Source: an actinobacterium SCGC AAA278-O22 (GTDB lineage: Bacteria; Actinomycetota; Actinomycetes; Nanopelagicales; Nanopelagicaceae). Taken from it: a DNA stretch of 64,000 nucleotides. Below the pieces are notes generated by a model. The model ran no database searches and was not told the origin of the DNA. It was given only the letters and a program-made list of their open reading frames with translations. Each line of letters opens with the position of its first letter. Positions within the stretch are counted from its first letter, which is position 1. This document shows positions 1-10,552 of this stretch, in pieces. Made by a program: the position numbers and the translations under genes. The DNA lies in the NCBI GenBank assembly GCA_000372185.1, contig AQUA01000003.1, positions 55,755 to 119,754 of the forward strand. The letters run 5' to 3'.

Positions 1-109
1 CATTGCGTTCTGTGAAAATAAAACGCTTCATCTTTGGATTCCAACGACGAGTCTGGTGTCCGAAGTGGACGCCGCTGTCGAGGAGTTCGCGCATTGTTAC
101 TACTGCCAT
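1..109 (-). CDS. rpsB: 30S ribosomal protein S2, 5' end only
   Basis: The first 36 codons of ribosomal protein S2 are present; the gene runs off the left edge of the window. The translated start ([20 protein letters not shown], then [12 protein letters not shown]) is the highly conserved S2 N-terminus, which assembles on the 30S subunit near S1 and the mRNA exit. The start is fixed by AAGGAG nine bases before the ATG. It is shorter than a typical ORF-calling cutoff only because the window cuts it. A structured 5' leader lies immediately upstream. S2 is usually followed by tsf, outside this window. Confidence 0.95.
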   Translation of the reverse strand, partial: MAVVTMRELLDSGVHFGHQTRRWNPKMKRFIFTERN

Positions 110-127
110 GACGGCACGCTCCTTCTT

Positions 128-157
128 AGGTTTTCTGTGCGCAGCACTAAAAAACCT
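128..157 (-). promoter_or_regulatory. Hairpin in rpsB 5' leader
   Basis: On the minus strand a stem AGGTTTT/AAAACCT (7 bp) encloses a second stem GTGC/GCAC with a 3-nt loop, ending a few bases before the rpsB Shine-Dalgarno AAGGAG. The position suggests a translational control structure; S2 represses its own mRNA in E. coli. There is no U-tract after it, so it is not a terminator. The remaining leader (158-357) shows no convincing promoter or gene. Confidence 0.45.
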
Positions 158-357
158 GCTCGGTTAATGTCTAAGCGATTTACCTAGACCGTCGCACCTA
201 CAACGCCGACCACTCATTTAAGAGCGGACCGAAGTGGCTTGTATTCCCTGAAAATTCAGTTCATACATAGGTGCTGAGATGTCACCAATCTCGCGATTGA
301 TGCAGGGCAAATCTTACCTGCCGCCAAGGGGTGCAAAATCCACGCCCTCCCCCACAA

Positions 358-1269
358 CTACGCGCGAGGATGAGCCTGTTTAAAGGCTTTCTGCAATCTT
401 TCGGTTGATACATGGGTATAGATCTGCGTTGTAGCAAGGGATGCATGGCCCAAAATTTCTTGAACGGTACGAAGGTCTGCTCCTCCTTCAAGTAAATGTG
501 TTGCCGCAGAATGGCGCAGCGCATGTGGCCCCATTCGTTCGACTCCTTCTAATGCAGAGAGCGCTTCATACACCACAGTGCGAACAGTGCGTTGATCAAT
601 CCTTCCGCCTCGGCTTCCTAAAAAGACAGCTCGCGCAGATTTATCTGTTGCAATTGATGGCCGGCCATTGTTTAGCCAGTCAGTCAGAGCTTTTATCGCA
701 GGTCCTCCCAGAGGAATGGTGCGCTCTTTATTTCCTTTTCCTAAAACACGGATCGTATTGCGGTTGTAATCGACATCATCGATGTCAAGACCGCAGAGTT
801 CAGAGACTCGAGCACCGGAGGCGTAAAGCACTTCCACGATTGCGCAATCGCGCTTGGAAATAGGATCATCGAATTCAGCTACGCGAGTTGCCAGTGAATC
901 CATTGCTGTTGATGCATCTACAACGGTGAGAACGTCAGGAAGAGTTCGATGTCCCTTCGGAGTGGCAAGGGTTGCCCCTACATCTTTTCTTAAGTGTCCC
1001 TTTTTCGTTGCCCATTTTGTGAAGAGACGAATAGAGACAGCCCTACGCGAGAGCGTTGTTCGCGCTCCCCCTTTGACTTGCAGATTTGCTAACCAAGAAC
1101 GTATATGTGCGATGGTGATCTGTGAGACATCATCAACCTTCTGCATCTCGAGATGGTTCAGAAAACTTTCAAGATCTCCTAAGTAAGCGCGGATAGTGTG
1201 CTCAGAGAGAGTGCGTTCCTTCTCAAGATAGCGGGTGTAATCCGCTTGAATCTCTGCAAAGGAAGGCAT
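358..1269 (-). CDS. xerC: Tyrosine recombinase XerC
   Basis: Site-specific tyrosine recombinase that resolves chromosome dimers at dif with XerD. The N-terminal SAM-like core-binding domain covers about residues 1-95 (FAEIQADYTRYLEKERTLSE) and the catalytic domain the rest. All active-site residues are visible; counted from an upstream ATG at 1290 they are R161 (ARVSEL), K185 (GKGNKER), H256 and R259 (HALRH), H282 (LGHAS) and Y291 (IYTH). The start at MPSFAEI (1269) is preferred because XerC proteins begin about there and because the longer form has no better ribosome binding site. Length (303 aa) is normal for XerC. It lies next to rpsB, a common actinobacterial arrangement, and is divergent from a small unknown gene across a palindrome. 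XerD versus XerC assignment rests on this context. Confidence 0.93.
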   Translation of the reverse strand: MPSFAEIQADYTRYLEKERTLSEHTIRAYLGDLESFLNHLEMQKVDDVSQITIAHIRSWLANLQVKGGARTTLSRRAVSIRLFTKWATKKGHLRKDVGATLATPKGHRTLPDVLTVVDASTAMDSLATRVAEFDDPISKRDCAIVEVLYASGARVSELCGLDIDDVDYNRNTIRVLGKGNKERTIPLGGPAIKALTDWLNNGRPSIATDKSARAVFLGSRGGRIDQRTVRTVVYEALSALEGVERMGPHALRHSAATHLLEGGADLRTVQEILGHASLATTQIYTHVSTERLQKAFKQAHPRA

Positions 1270-1309
1270 GAATAAAGAATATATCCACATCAGTGCGTTA
1301 CCCCCGTCT

Positions 1310-1337
1310 GTCTTTGATGCGGATACGCATCAAAGAC
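1310..1337. repeat. Perfect 12-bp inverted repeat between divergent genes
   Basis: Arms GTCTTTGATGCG (1310-1321) and CGCATCAAAGAC (1326-1337) are perfect complements separated by GATA. It lies in the gap between xerC (minus) and the small plus-strand gene starting near 1352. Symmetry and position suggest an operator, perhaps for the XRE-type regulator encoded 250 bp away, or a hairpin in the small gene's leader. No T-tract follows on either strand, so it is not an intrinsic terminator. Confidence 0.6.
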
Positions 1338-1351
1338 GATACGGTGCAGGT

Positions 1352-1588
1352 ATGCGCATTCGAGTCTCTGAATCCATCGCAATTCCCTCACTCAGTCGCG
1401 AGCTCGACGGCACAGTCATTCTCTCCATCAATACAGATCTCTCATTTGAAGATATTGAAGGTTTTATTGGAGATCAGTTTCAACCCGGCGAGCGTGAGGT
1501 TGCCTATTCACTCTGGGCAGATGACGAGACACAACGAGTATTTACGCCTATCGAAGGCAGCACAGATTTCTATATAGATCTTCGCTAA
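1352..1588 (+). CDS. Small protein of unknown function (78 aa)
   Basis: Not recognised. From MRIRVSESIA the product is a 78-residue acidic protein with no transmembrane segment, signal peptide or cysteine, ending in TDFYIDLR. An upstream ATG at 1268 gives 106 aa, but that would overlap the xerC start and run through the 12-bp palindrome; the ATG at 1352 sits just after GGTGCAGGT. It converges with the XRE-type regulator gene with only 2 bp between stop codons. The tight pairing with a DNA-binding gene may mean joint regulation, but nothing in the sequence shows its function. Confidence 0.5.
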   Translation: MRIRVSESIAIPSLSRELDGTVILSINTDLSFEDIEGFIGDQFQPGEREVAYSLWADDETQRVFTPIEGSTDFYIDLR

Positions 1589-1590
1589 AA

Positions 1591-1845
1591 CTACTTTTTA
1601 TCTATTGCACCCAGTGCAATCAACAAGGTCTCAGGTGAAACTTCGAGTACTTCGCATAACGGGGCAATCACATCAATCGAGGGGCGTCGCTCTTGTCTGA
1701 AGTATCGTGAAATAGTTCCGCGATCGATTCCCACCATTGACGCGAAATCTTCATAGGTTGCGATATTTAATTTCACGAGTCTTTGCCCAAGCCAATCAGC
1801 CGACTCTTCTTGGGTGTATCTCCTACCCACAGTCTTCGTGCGCAT
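1591..1845 (-). CDS. Small XRE-family helix-turn-helix regulator
   Basis: An 84-residue protein made almost entirely of a helix-turn-helix domain: YEDFASMVGIDRGTISRYFR matches the XRE/Cro recognition unit, followed by RRPSIDVIAPLCEVLEVSPE as the remaining helices of the five-helix fold. A basic N-terminus (MRTKTVGRRY) precedes it. There is no effector or peptidase domain, so it is either a stand-alone repressor or a chromosomal regulator of its neighbours. It lies downstream of cimA on the same strand and converges with the small unknown gene. Target unknown; the inverted repeat at 1310-1337 is a candidate. Confidence 0.8.
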   Translation of the reverse strand: MRTKTVGRRYTQEESADWLGQRLVKLNIATYEDFASMVGIDRGTISRYFRQERRPSIDVIAPLCEVLEVSPETLLIALGAIDKK

Positions 1846-1886
1846 GACGAAAAAGATATATCAACGAGCGGATAAAACGGAAGATA

Positions 1887-3491
1887 TTAGTGAGGTTTGC
1901 GGCCCTGTCGTAGAAGTCCAAAGGTCAGCGCATCTTCGAGAGCCATAGCAGATGCTGCAATCACATTTTCGTGGACTCCCACGGTATTCCATTCGCCTTT
2001 TCCATCAGAAGTCTCGACGAGAACGCGAGTTACTGCGCCTGTACCGAGACGACCTTCAAGGATACGAACTTTGTAATCTGTGAGTTCGAGGGATGCAAGT
2101 TCTGGGTAGAGCTGATTGAGGCCATCACGTAGAGCGTTATCGAAGGCATTCACTGGGCCATTACCAGCACCTGAGCAAGTGATCTCTTTACCTTGTGCGG
2201 TGACAGTTACTTCAGCTTTTGTAATGATTGAATTTTTTTCGTCGCGCTCGGTTGTTGTGAGCCAGTGATCAATAGTGAAGAAAGATGGACGCTTGCCAGT
2301 TGCTTCCTCGCGAAGAAGAAGTTCAAAGGATGCATCTGCTGCTTCAAAGGTAAATCCTCGTGACTCCATCTCCTTTACTCGATCTACTACGCGACCGATC
2401 AATTCGCGATCGCCTTTGAGGTCGATACCAAGTTCAACAGATTTCAGTTCGATAGATGCACGCCCTGCCATATCGGAGACGAGCATGCGCATATCGTTTC
2501 CAACAGATTCTGGATCTTCATGCTGATACAACGCTGGATCGACCTTGATGGCCGATGCATGAAGTCCTGCTTTGTGAGCAAATGCAGAGACGCCCGTATA
2601 TGGCTGACGTGGCGATGGAGAAATATTGGTGACTTCTGCAACTGCATGTGAAATACGGAATGCTTCACGGAGTGCGTTCTGCGGAAGCACATCCTTCTTC
2701 TTCTTTAATTCGAGGTTTGCGATGATGGTGACCAAATCTGCATTGCCGGTTCGCTCGCCGTATCCATTGAGTGTTCCCTGAACATGGGTAGCGCCAGCTG
2801 CAACTGCTGCCATTGAGTTGGCAACTGCGCATCCTGTGTCATTGTGGCAATGAATGCCAAGTCGAGCAGAGGTGGCACCAAGTACATCGTGAACCACATC
2901 AGCAATTTCATCAGGCAACATGCCACCATTGGTATCGCAGAGCGCTGCAACATCTGCGCCAGCTTCCATAGCAACGCGAATCACTTCGAGCGCATAGGCG
3001 CGATTGGCACGGTAACCATCAAAGAAATGTTCCGCGTCAAGAAATACGCGTTGACCTTCTTGGCGTAAGTGCTCAATAGAGTCACGAATCATCGCAAGGT
3101 TTTCATCGAGAGTTGTCTTCAAAGCTAAATCAACATGGCGGTCATAGGACTTGGCAACGAGTGTCACCGCTGGTGCACCAGAATCACGAAGTGCGCCGAG
3201 TAATACATCGTCGGCAGCTTTTACATTGGGACGTCGAGTTGCTCCGAATGCGACAAAAGTTGCGTTCTTAAGTTTGAGTTCTTTCTTAGCGAGTGCAAAG
3301 AATTCCGTGTCCTTAGGGTTTGCTCCAGGCCATCCACCTTCAATGAAGCCAACACCGAGATCATCGAGATGGCGCGCGATGGTGAGCTTGTCATGAACTG
3401 AAAGATTGAGTCCTTCTTGCTGCGCCCCATCACGAAGTGTGGTGTCGTAGATATGAAGAGACTCCTTGTCGAAAGAATTGTTGTCAGACAT
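1887..3491 (-). CDS. cimA: (R)-citramalate synthase
   Basis: Condenses pyruvate and acetyl-CoA to (R)-citramalate, the first step of a threonine-independent route to 2-oxobutyrate and isoleucine. The N-terminal HMGL-like TIM barrel begins with TTLRDGAQQEG (R20, D21 as catalytic/metal ligands) and carries the metal-binding HCHNDTG at residues 214-220; NGYGERTGNADL follows. The C-terminal ~130 residues form the LeuA-type dimerisation/allosteric domain. At 534 aa it matches the long CimA group (TIGR00977-like) rather than LeuA. It is the last gene of the ilvB operon and overlaps ilvE by one base (TAATG). LeuB in the same operon can complete the pathway; LeuCD are not in the window. LeuA cannot be fully excluded without a tree, but the motif spacing and context favour CimA. 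Confidence 0.92.
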   Translation of the reverse strand: MSDNNSFDKESLHIYDTTLRDGAQQEGLNLSVHDKLTIARHLDDLGVGFIEGGWPGANPKDTEFFALAKKELKLKNATFVAFGATRRPNVKAADDVLLGALRDSGAPAVTLVAKSYDRHVDLALKTTLDENLAMIRDSIEHLRQEGQRVFLDAEHFFDGYRANRAYALEVIRVAMEAGADVAALCDTNGGMLPDEIADVVHDVLGATSARLGIHCHNDTGCAVANSMAAVAAGATHVQGTLNGYGERTGNADLVTIIANLELKKKKDVLPQNALREAFRISHAVAEVTNISPSPRQPYTGVSAFAHKAGLHASAIKVDPALYQHEDPESVGNDMRMLVSDMAGRASIELKSVELGIDLKGDRELIGRVVDRVKEMESRGFTFEAADASFELLLREEATGKRPSFFTIDHWLTTTERDEKNSIITKAEVTVTAQGKEITCSGAGNGPVNAFDNALRDGLNQLYPELASLELTDYKVRILEGRLGTGAVTRVLVETSDGKGEWNTVGVHENVIAASAMALEDALTFGLLRQGRKPH

Positions 3492-4573
3492 TAGAGCGCG
3501 ACCTTCTGAACCCAGCCGTGCTTATCTTCGATTGTGCCATGTTGAATAGCGAGCAAATGATTACGAATCTGCATAGTAATTGGCCCAGGTTGTCCATCGC
3601 CTGTGACCCATGTACCCATCGCAGATTTAGCTTGACCTACAGGAGAGACAACTGCGGCAGTTCCACAGGCAAAGATTTCAGAGATTTCACCTGATGTCAC
3701 ACCTTCGCGCCAATCATCAATGGAGAGCATGGCTTCTTCAGTCTTGTAACCAAGGTCTTTTGCAACGGACAAGATGGAATCGCGCGTAATTCCTGGAAGC
3801 AATGTGCCTGTCAACTTTGGAGTAACTACGGTTGCATCAGCGCCTTTACCTTTAACGAAGTAAAGGTTCATGCCACCCATCTCTTCAATCCACTTACGTT
3901 CTTTTGCATCAATCCATACAACTTGGTCGCAACCTTCTTTTGCAGCAGCTTTCTGCGCAACGAGAGAAGCTGCGTAGTTTCCACCGCACTTTGCTTCACC
4001 GGTTCCACCTTGAGCAGCACGAACATACTCAGTTGAAATCCACACTGATACCGCCTTAGTTGGATCAAAGTAGGCACCTGCTGGAGTTGCAATGAGTAAA
4101 TAAGTCGCCTTATTGGTAGGACGAACTCCAAGCCCCACTTCAGTAGCAATCATGAATGGGCGGATGTAAAGAGCTTCTCCAACTTTTCCTGGAGTCCAGC
4201 CTGCATCTTGCTTTACAAGTGCATGCACAGTTTCAAGGAATAACTCTTCTGGCATTTCAGGAAGTGCAAGACGAGCTGCAGATCGCGCAAAGCGACGAGC
4301 ATTGGCTTCTGGTCGGAATAATGAAATTCCACCATCGGGTTGGCGATATGCCTTCATACCTTCAAAGATTTCTTGGCCGTAATGAAACACTGCAGTTGCA
4401 GGATCGAGTGAGATTGGGCCGTAAGGCTTGAGCTCTGGTTCTTGCCATCCACCAGCTTCAGTCCACTCGCAGACGACCATGTGGTCGGTGTAATACTTTC
4501 CGAAACCGCAGTTAGCTACTTTTTCTTCGCGCTCTGCGGCTGGAACTGCATGTGGATTGAGAGTGATCTTCAT
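3491..4573 (-). CDS. ilvE: Branched-chain amino acid aminotransferase
   Basis: PLP-dependent class IV aminotransferase that transfers the amino group from glutamate to the 2-oxo acids of valine, leucine and isoleucine. The PLP lysine is K195 in AKCGGNYAAS, and HYGQEIFEGMKAYR near residue 65 is the conserved N-terminal element of this family. Length (360 aa) fits the BCAT group found in actinobacteria. It abuts leuB with no gap and overlaps cimA by one base, showing translational coupling within the ilvB-to-cimA operon. Confidence 0.95.
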   Translation of the reverse strand: MKITLNPHAVPAAEREEKVANCGFGKYYTDHMVVCEWTEAGGWQEPELKPYGPISLDPATAVFHYGQEIFEGMKAYRQPDGGISLFRPEANARRFARSAARLALPEMPEELFLETVHALVKQDAGWTPGKVGEALYIRPFMIATEVGLGVRPTNKATYLLIATPAGAYFDPTKAVSVWISTEYVRAAQGGTGEAKCGGNYAASLVAQKAAAKEGCDQVVWIDAKERKWIEEMGGMNLYFVKGKGADATVVTPKLTGTLLPGITRDSILSVAKDLGYKTEEAMLSIDDWREGVTSGEISEIFACGTAAVVSPVGQAKSAMGTWVTGDGQPGPITMQIRNHLLAIQHGTIEDKHGWVQKVAL

Positions 4574-5613
4574 TTACTTCACCAATTCTGCCAACGCTGA
4601 ACCGATTTCGGTCGTGCCACGCTTTGAATCTCCGCGCGATGCTAAATCAGCAGCTACTGCCTTTTCAACATCTCGTGCGGCATCTGTGAGTCCTAAGTGA
4701 TCAAGCATCATCGCAACCGACATCACCGTTGCAGTGGGATCTGCAAGATTCTTTCCAGCGATATCTGGTGCTGATCCATGAACAGGCTCGAACATAGATG
4801 GGAACTTTCCTGTTGGGTTGATATTGCCCGATGCTGCAAGTCCGATTCCACCGCAGATTGCGGCAGCAATGTCGGTCAAGATATCTCCGAAGAGGTTATC
4901 TGTGACTACTACATCAAAGCGCTCTGGGTTGGTGACAAAGAACATCGAGGCTGCATCAACGTGTAAATAATCTGTTGTGACCTGTGGAAATTCTTTTGCA
5001 ACTTGATTGAAAGTGCGAGTCCACAATCCACCAGCACGTGTAAGAACGTTGTTCTTATGTACAAGTGTGAGCTTCTTACGATCACGAGCTGCAGCGCGTG
5101 CGAATGCATCACGGATGACACGTTCTGCACCACGGCGAGTGTTCAGTGATTCCTCAGTTGCGATTTCAGCATCAGTGCCTTCTGCAAGTACGCCACCAGC
5201 TCCAACATAGGGACCTTCAGTACCTTCGCGAACAACCACGAAATCGATAGGAGCTTTGGTGGCAAGTGGCCCTGTCACACCTGGCATCAATTTTGCAGGG
5301 CGCAGATTGATGTAATGATCAAAGGCAAAGCGCAATTTCAGCAGAAGACCGCGCTCGAGAACTCCACTAGGAACAGTGGGATCTCCTACGGCCCCAAGCA
5401 GAATCACATCAGACTTAGCAAGCTCTGCGAGAACTGAGTCAGGAAGTACTTCGCCAGTACGGTGCCAATATCCAGCGCCAAGGTCGTAGTGAGTCTTGTT
5501 AAATGTCACGCCATATTTAGCGGCTACAACATCAAGAACTTTAAGACCTTCACCCACAACTTCGGTTCCGATACCGTCGCCTGGAATGACTGCAAGATTA
5601 ATTGTTCGAGACA

Positions 5614-5614
<1 letters not shown>
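4574..5614 (-). CDS. leuB: 3-isopropylmalate dehydrogenase
   Basis: NAD-dependent oxidative decarboxylase of the isocitrate/isopropylmalate dehydrogenase family. Seen motifs: GDGIGTEV at the N-terminus, and the metal-binding signature [20 protein letters not shown], followed by [13 protein letters not shown]. At 346 aa it matches the short actinobacterial LeuB form. In leucine synthesis it converts 3-isopropylmalate to 2-oxoisocaproate; next to cimA it probably also converts erythro-3-methylmalate to 2-oxobutyrate for isoleucine (inferred). It overlaps serA by one base and abuts ilvE. Confidence 0.94.
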
Positions 5615-8260
<2,646 letters not shown>

Positions 8261-8554
8261 TTAGTTTTGATAGTCGGGTTGTGTGTCGTGAACTTCTTGT
8301 GCTTTAGGAGTTACATCCTTGATGGAGATAACGCTGACAAGCTTGTCGAGCTGTGCGATGACTTGCTCGAGAGAGTGGCCTTCTACAGCTACTCCAATAA
8401 TCATCTTTGAAATGGATGAATCTTCTGTTGGCCCAACATTTAAAGTCTCGATGTTGAAGGCGCGACGTGAAAAGAGGCCTGCAACGCGGGCTAGGACACC
8501 TGGTTCATTTTCAACGAGAACTTCGAGTGTGTGTTGACGGCGATTGGTAGTCAT
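8261..8554 (-). CDS. ilvN: Acetolactate synthase small subunit, short ACT-only form
   Basis: Regulatory subunit of acetohydroxyacid synthase, which stimulates the catalytic subunit and confers valine inhibition. Residues 8-80 are a single ACT domain (TLEVLVENEPGVLARVAGLF, then SRRAFNIETLNVG). At 97 aa it lacks the second, C-terminal domain of the ~160-170 aa subunits usual in actinobacteria and resembles the short E. coli IlvN/IlvM size class. The reading frame ends cleanly and ilvC begins 27 bp later, so this is not an obvious frameshift. Overlaps ilvB by one base (TAATG). Confidence 0.92.
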   Translation of the reverse strand: MTTNRRQHTLEVLVENEPGVLARVAGLFSRRAFNIETLNVGPTEDSSISKMIIGVAVEGHSLEQVIAQLDKLVSVISIKDVTPKAQEVHDTQPDYQN

Positions 8555-10317
8555 TAGAGCTCCTGTGAATCCCAGTCGGGCGCAGTAGCGCGAGCGATCA
8601 TGATTTCATCATTAGAAGTTCCAGCAGCAACCATCGGCCATACCATCGCATCGCGATGTACTCGGAAATCAACAACAACTGGTTGATCATTGATGGACAT
8701 CGCCTTTTCAATTGTCTTATCAAGATCTTCAGGGCGATCGCAGGCAAGCCCCACGCAGCCCATTGCTTCAGCAAGCATTGGGAAGTTCGGTACGCGCTTT
8801 GAATCAAGAGAAGTATTTGAGTAACGGCTGTCGTAGAACAAGGTCTGCCATTGACGAACCATGCCAAGAGATTCGTTATTAATAATTGCAACTTTGATTG
8901 GAATATTGTTAAGAGCGCAAGTAACGAGCTCCTGATTTGTCATCTGGAAACAACCATCGCCATCGATAGCCCAGACTGTTGCATTAGGTGCTCCAACTTT
9001 TGCTCCCATCGCAGCAGGAACTCCGTAACCCATAGTTCCTGCGCCTCCTGAGTTAAGCCAAGTGCGCGGATGTTCGTAGGAGATAAATTGTGAAGCCCAC
9101 ATCTGGTGCTGACCAACGCCGGCAGTAAAGATAGTGTCACTTCCAGAGATCTTGCCGATACGTTCGATGACCTGTTGTGGTGACAATGAACCATCTTCAG
9201 GAAGGTCATAGCCCAATGGGTAGGTGGACTTGAGTGAATTCATTTGGCGCAACCAGGTCGAAAGGTCTGGTTGGTTCTTTGCAAGCGCTGCCTTAAGCGC
9301 AGGAATAAGTGCGGTGATGGTCTCTTTCACATCGCCGACAACAGCTACATCTGCATGGCGGTTTTTACCGATTTCAGCAGGGTCAATATCTGCATGAATT
9401 ACCTTTGCATTAACTGCAAATGTTGAGAGTTTTCCTGTAACGCGATCGTCAAAGCGTGCCCCTAAAGTAATTAATAAATCAGCTTTTTGAAGCGCTGTTA
9501 CCGCGGCAACAGTTCCGTGCATACCTGGCATACCCATATGTAGCGGATGTGAATCTGGGAATGCACCACGTGCCATCAACGTTGTGACAACAGGTGCTCC
9601 GAGGATTTCAACCAGTTGACGGAGTTCAGCATGTGCGTTGGCCTTGATTACTCCCCCACCCACATAGAAGACTGGCTTAGACGATTGAGCAATCAGTGCA
9701 GCGGCATCAGAGATTGATTGAGAATCAGGTCTAACCTTTGGGTTATATCCAGCAAGTTTGATTGATGTTGGCCAATTAAATGTAGTCATCTTTTGGAGTG
9801 CATCTTTGGCGACGTCGACAAGTACTGGACCAGGACGTCCTGTTGTTGCGATGTGGAAAGCTTCTGCAATAACTCCAGGAATTTCAGCAGGATCGGTTAC
9901 TAAGTAATTGTGCTTAGTAAATGGCATGGTAATTCCGCGAATATCTGCCTCTTGGAATGCATCTGTTCCGATTGCAGCAGATGGAACTTGACCGGTGATT
10001 GCAACTACGGGAACTGAATCCATCGCCGCATCCATTAAGGGTGTAACAAGGTTTGTCGCACCTGGACCTGATGTTGCGATACATACACCGGCGCGTCCAG
10101 TTACTTGGGCATAACCAGTTGCAGCATGTCCTGCGCCTTGTTCGTGGCGAACCAAGATATGTCGAATAGTGGAGTCGTAGATCGGATCGTAAGCAGGAAG
10201 AATTGCGCCACCAGGTAGTCCAAACATCACATCGACGCCAGCTGCTTCAAGGCTTTTCACCAAGGAAGTAGCTCCTGTCATTTCTGTGCCGTTCGCTGTG
10301 GGAACGTGTTGTGCCAT
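8554..10317 (-). CDS. ilvB: Acetolactate synthase large subunit
   Basis: Thiamine-diphosphate enzyme forming acetolactate or acetohydroxybutyrate. The cofactor-activating glutamate is E59 in [14 protein letters not shown], and the ThDP/Mg motif runs from GDGCF at 453 to NN at 480-481. FAD-domain hallmarks such as [11 protein letters not shown] are present. It is the first structural gene of a seven-gene operon (ilvB-ilvN-ilvC-serA-leuB-ilvE-cimA) with almost no gaps. An attenuator with a Val-rich leader peptide precedes it, and the AAAGGAG site lies 7-8 bases before the ATG. Confidence 0.96.
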   Translation of the reverse strand: MAQHVPTANGTEMTGATSLVKSLEAAGVDVMFGLPGGAILPAYDPIYDSTIRHILVRHEQGAGHAATGYAQVTGRAGVCIATSGPGATNLVTPLMDAAMDSVPVVAITGQVPSAAIGTDAFQEADIRGITMPFTKHNYLVTDPAEIPGVIAEAFHIATTGRPGPVLVDVAKDALQKMTTFNWPTSIKLAGYNPKVRPDSQSISDAAALIAQSSKPVFYVGGGVIKANAHAELRQLVEILGAPVVTTLMARGAFPDSHPLHMGMPGMHGTVAAVTALQKADLLITLGARFDDRVTGKLSTFAVNAKVIHADIDPAEIGKNRHADVAVVGDVKETITALIPALKAALAKNQPDLSTWLRQMNSLKSTYPLGYDLPEDGSLSPQQVIERIGKISGSDTIFTAGVGQHQMWASQFISYEHPRTWLNSGGAGTMGYGVPAAMGAKVGAPNATVWAIDGDGCFQMTNQELVTCALNNIPIKVAIINNESLGMVRQWQTLFYDSRYSNTSLDSKRVPNFPMLAEAMGCVGLACDRPEDLDKTIEKAMSINDQPVVVDFRVHRDAMVWPMVAAGTSNDEIMIARATAPDWDSQEL

Positions 10318-10368
10318 CTTCTTGCTCCTTTCTCTCTCGAACTCTTTATAGATAAGCGTTGTTAAATG

Positions 10369-10392
10369 AAAAAACCCTCAGATATCTGAGGG
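10369..10392 (-). terminator. Attenuator terminator upstream of ilvB
   Basis: On the minus strand the palindrome CCCTCAGATATCTGAGGG folds into a 7-bp stem with loop ATAT and is followed directly by six U. It lies about 50 bases before the ilvB start and downstream of a short leader peptide rich in Val/Leu/Ile, the arrangement of a branched-chain amino acid attenuator as described for Corynebacterium ilvBNC. A further stem upstream uses GCGCGTG (10410-10416), which can pair with the identical complement CACGCGC either in the leader peptide (10447-10453) or at 10394-10400. Confidence 0.85.
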
Positions 10393-10415
10393 CGCGCGTG
10401 ACGTTAAGGCACGCG

Positions 10416-10463
10416 CTATCGAATCACCACCACTGAAAGTACTGAAGCGCGTGTTGACGTCAT
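10416..10463 (-). CDS. ilvB leader peptide (15 aa)
   Basis: A short frame reads MTSTRASVLSVVVIR and stop, with four Val, one Leu and one Ile codon clustered just before the UAG stop. GGAG lies nine bases before this ATG; an ATG two codons upstream would add MA but has poor spacing. The stop codon overlaps the 5' arm of a hairpin that is followed by the ilvB terminator. Ribosome stalling at Val/Leu/Ile codons would change which hairpin forms. It is too short for ordinary gene prediction. The control mode is inferred from family knowledge of Corynebacterium ilvB leaders (also Val-rich). Confidence 0.8.
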   Translation of the reverse strand: MTSTRASVLSVVVIR

Positions 10464-10534
10464 GGCCATATTCTCCATCGGAGCAGGGCTATGCGTCAAG
10501 AGATGAGATGAACGTCTCAATAAGTGGAATTACA

Positions 10535-10552
10535 TCTGCGACTAGTCGCAGA
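10535..10552 (-). repeat. Perfect palindrome across the ilvD stop codon
   Basis: TCTGCGACTAGTCGCAGA is a perfect 18-bp palindrome containing the ilvD stop (TAG). In RNA it gives a 7-bp stem with a small loop. No U-run follows, so it may stabilise the ilvD 3' end or be a factor-dependent stop site rather than an intrinsic terminator. Confidence 0.5.

Noticed and set aside
158..357. Possible remnant of an M23 peptidase gene between xerC and rpsB (a frame reads GVDFAPLGG, with scattered resemblance further on)
   Set aside because: It needs several frameshifts and in-frame stops, the matching stretch is very short, and in other actinobacteria the M23 gene beside rpsB has the opposite orientation.
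441..1186. Plus-strand open frames of 140 and 110 codons opposite xerC
   Set aside because: Antisense shadows of a well-conserved gene; no family features, no ribosome sites.
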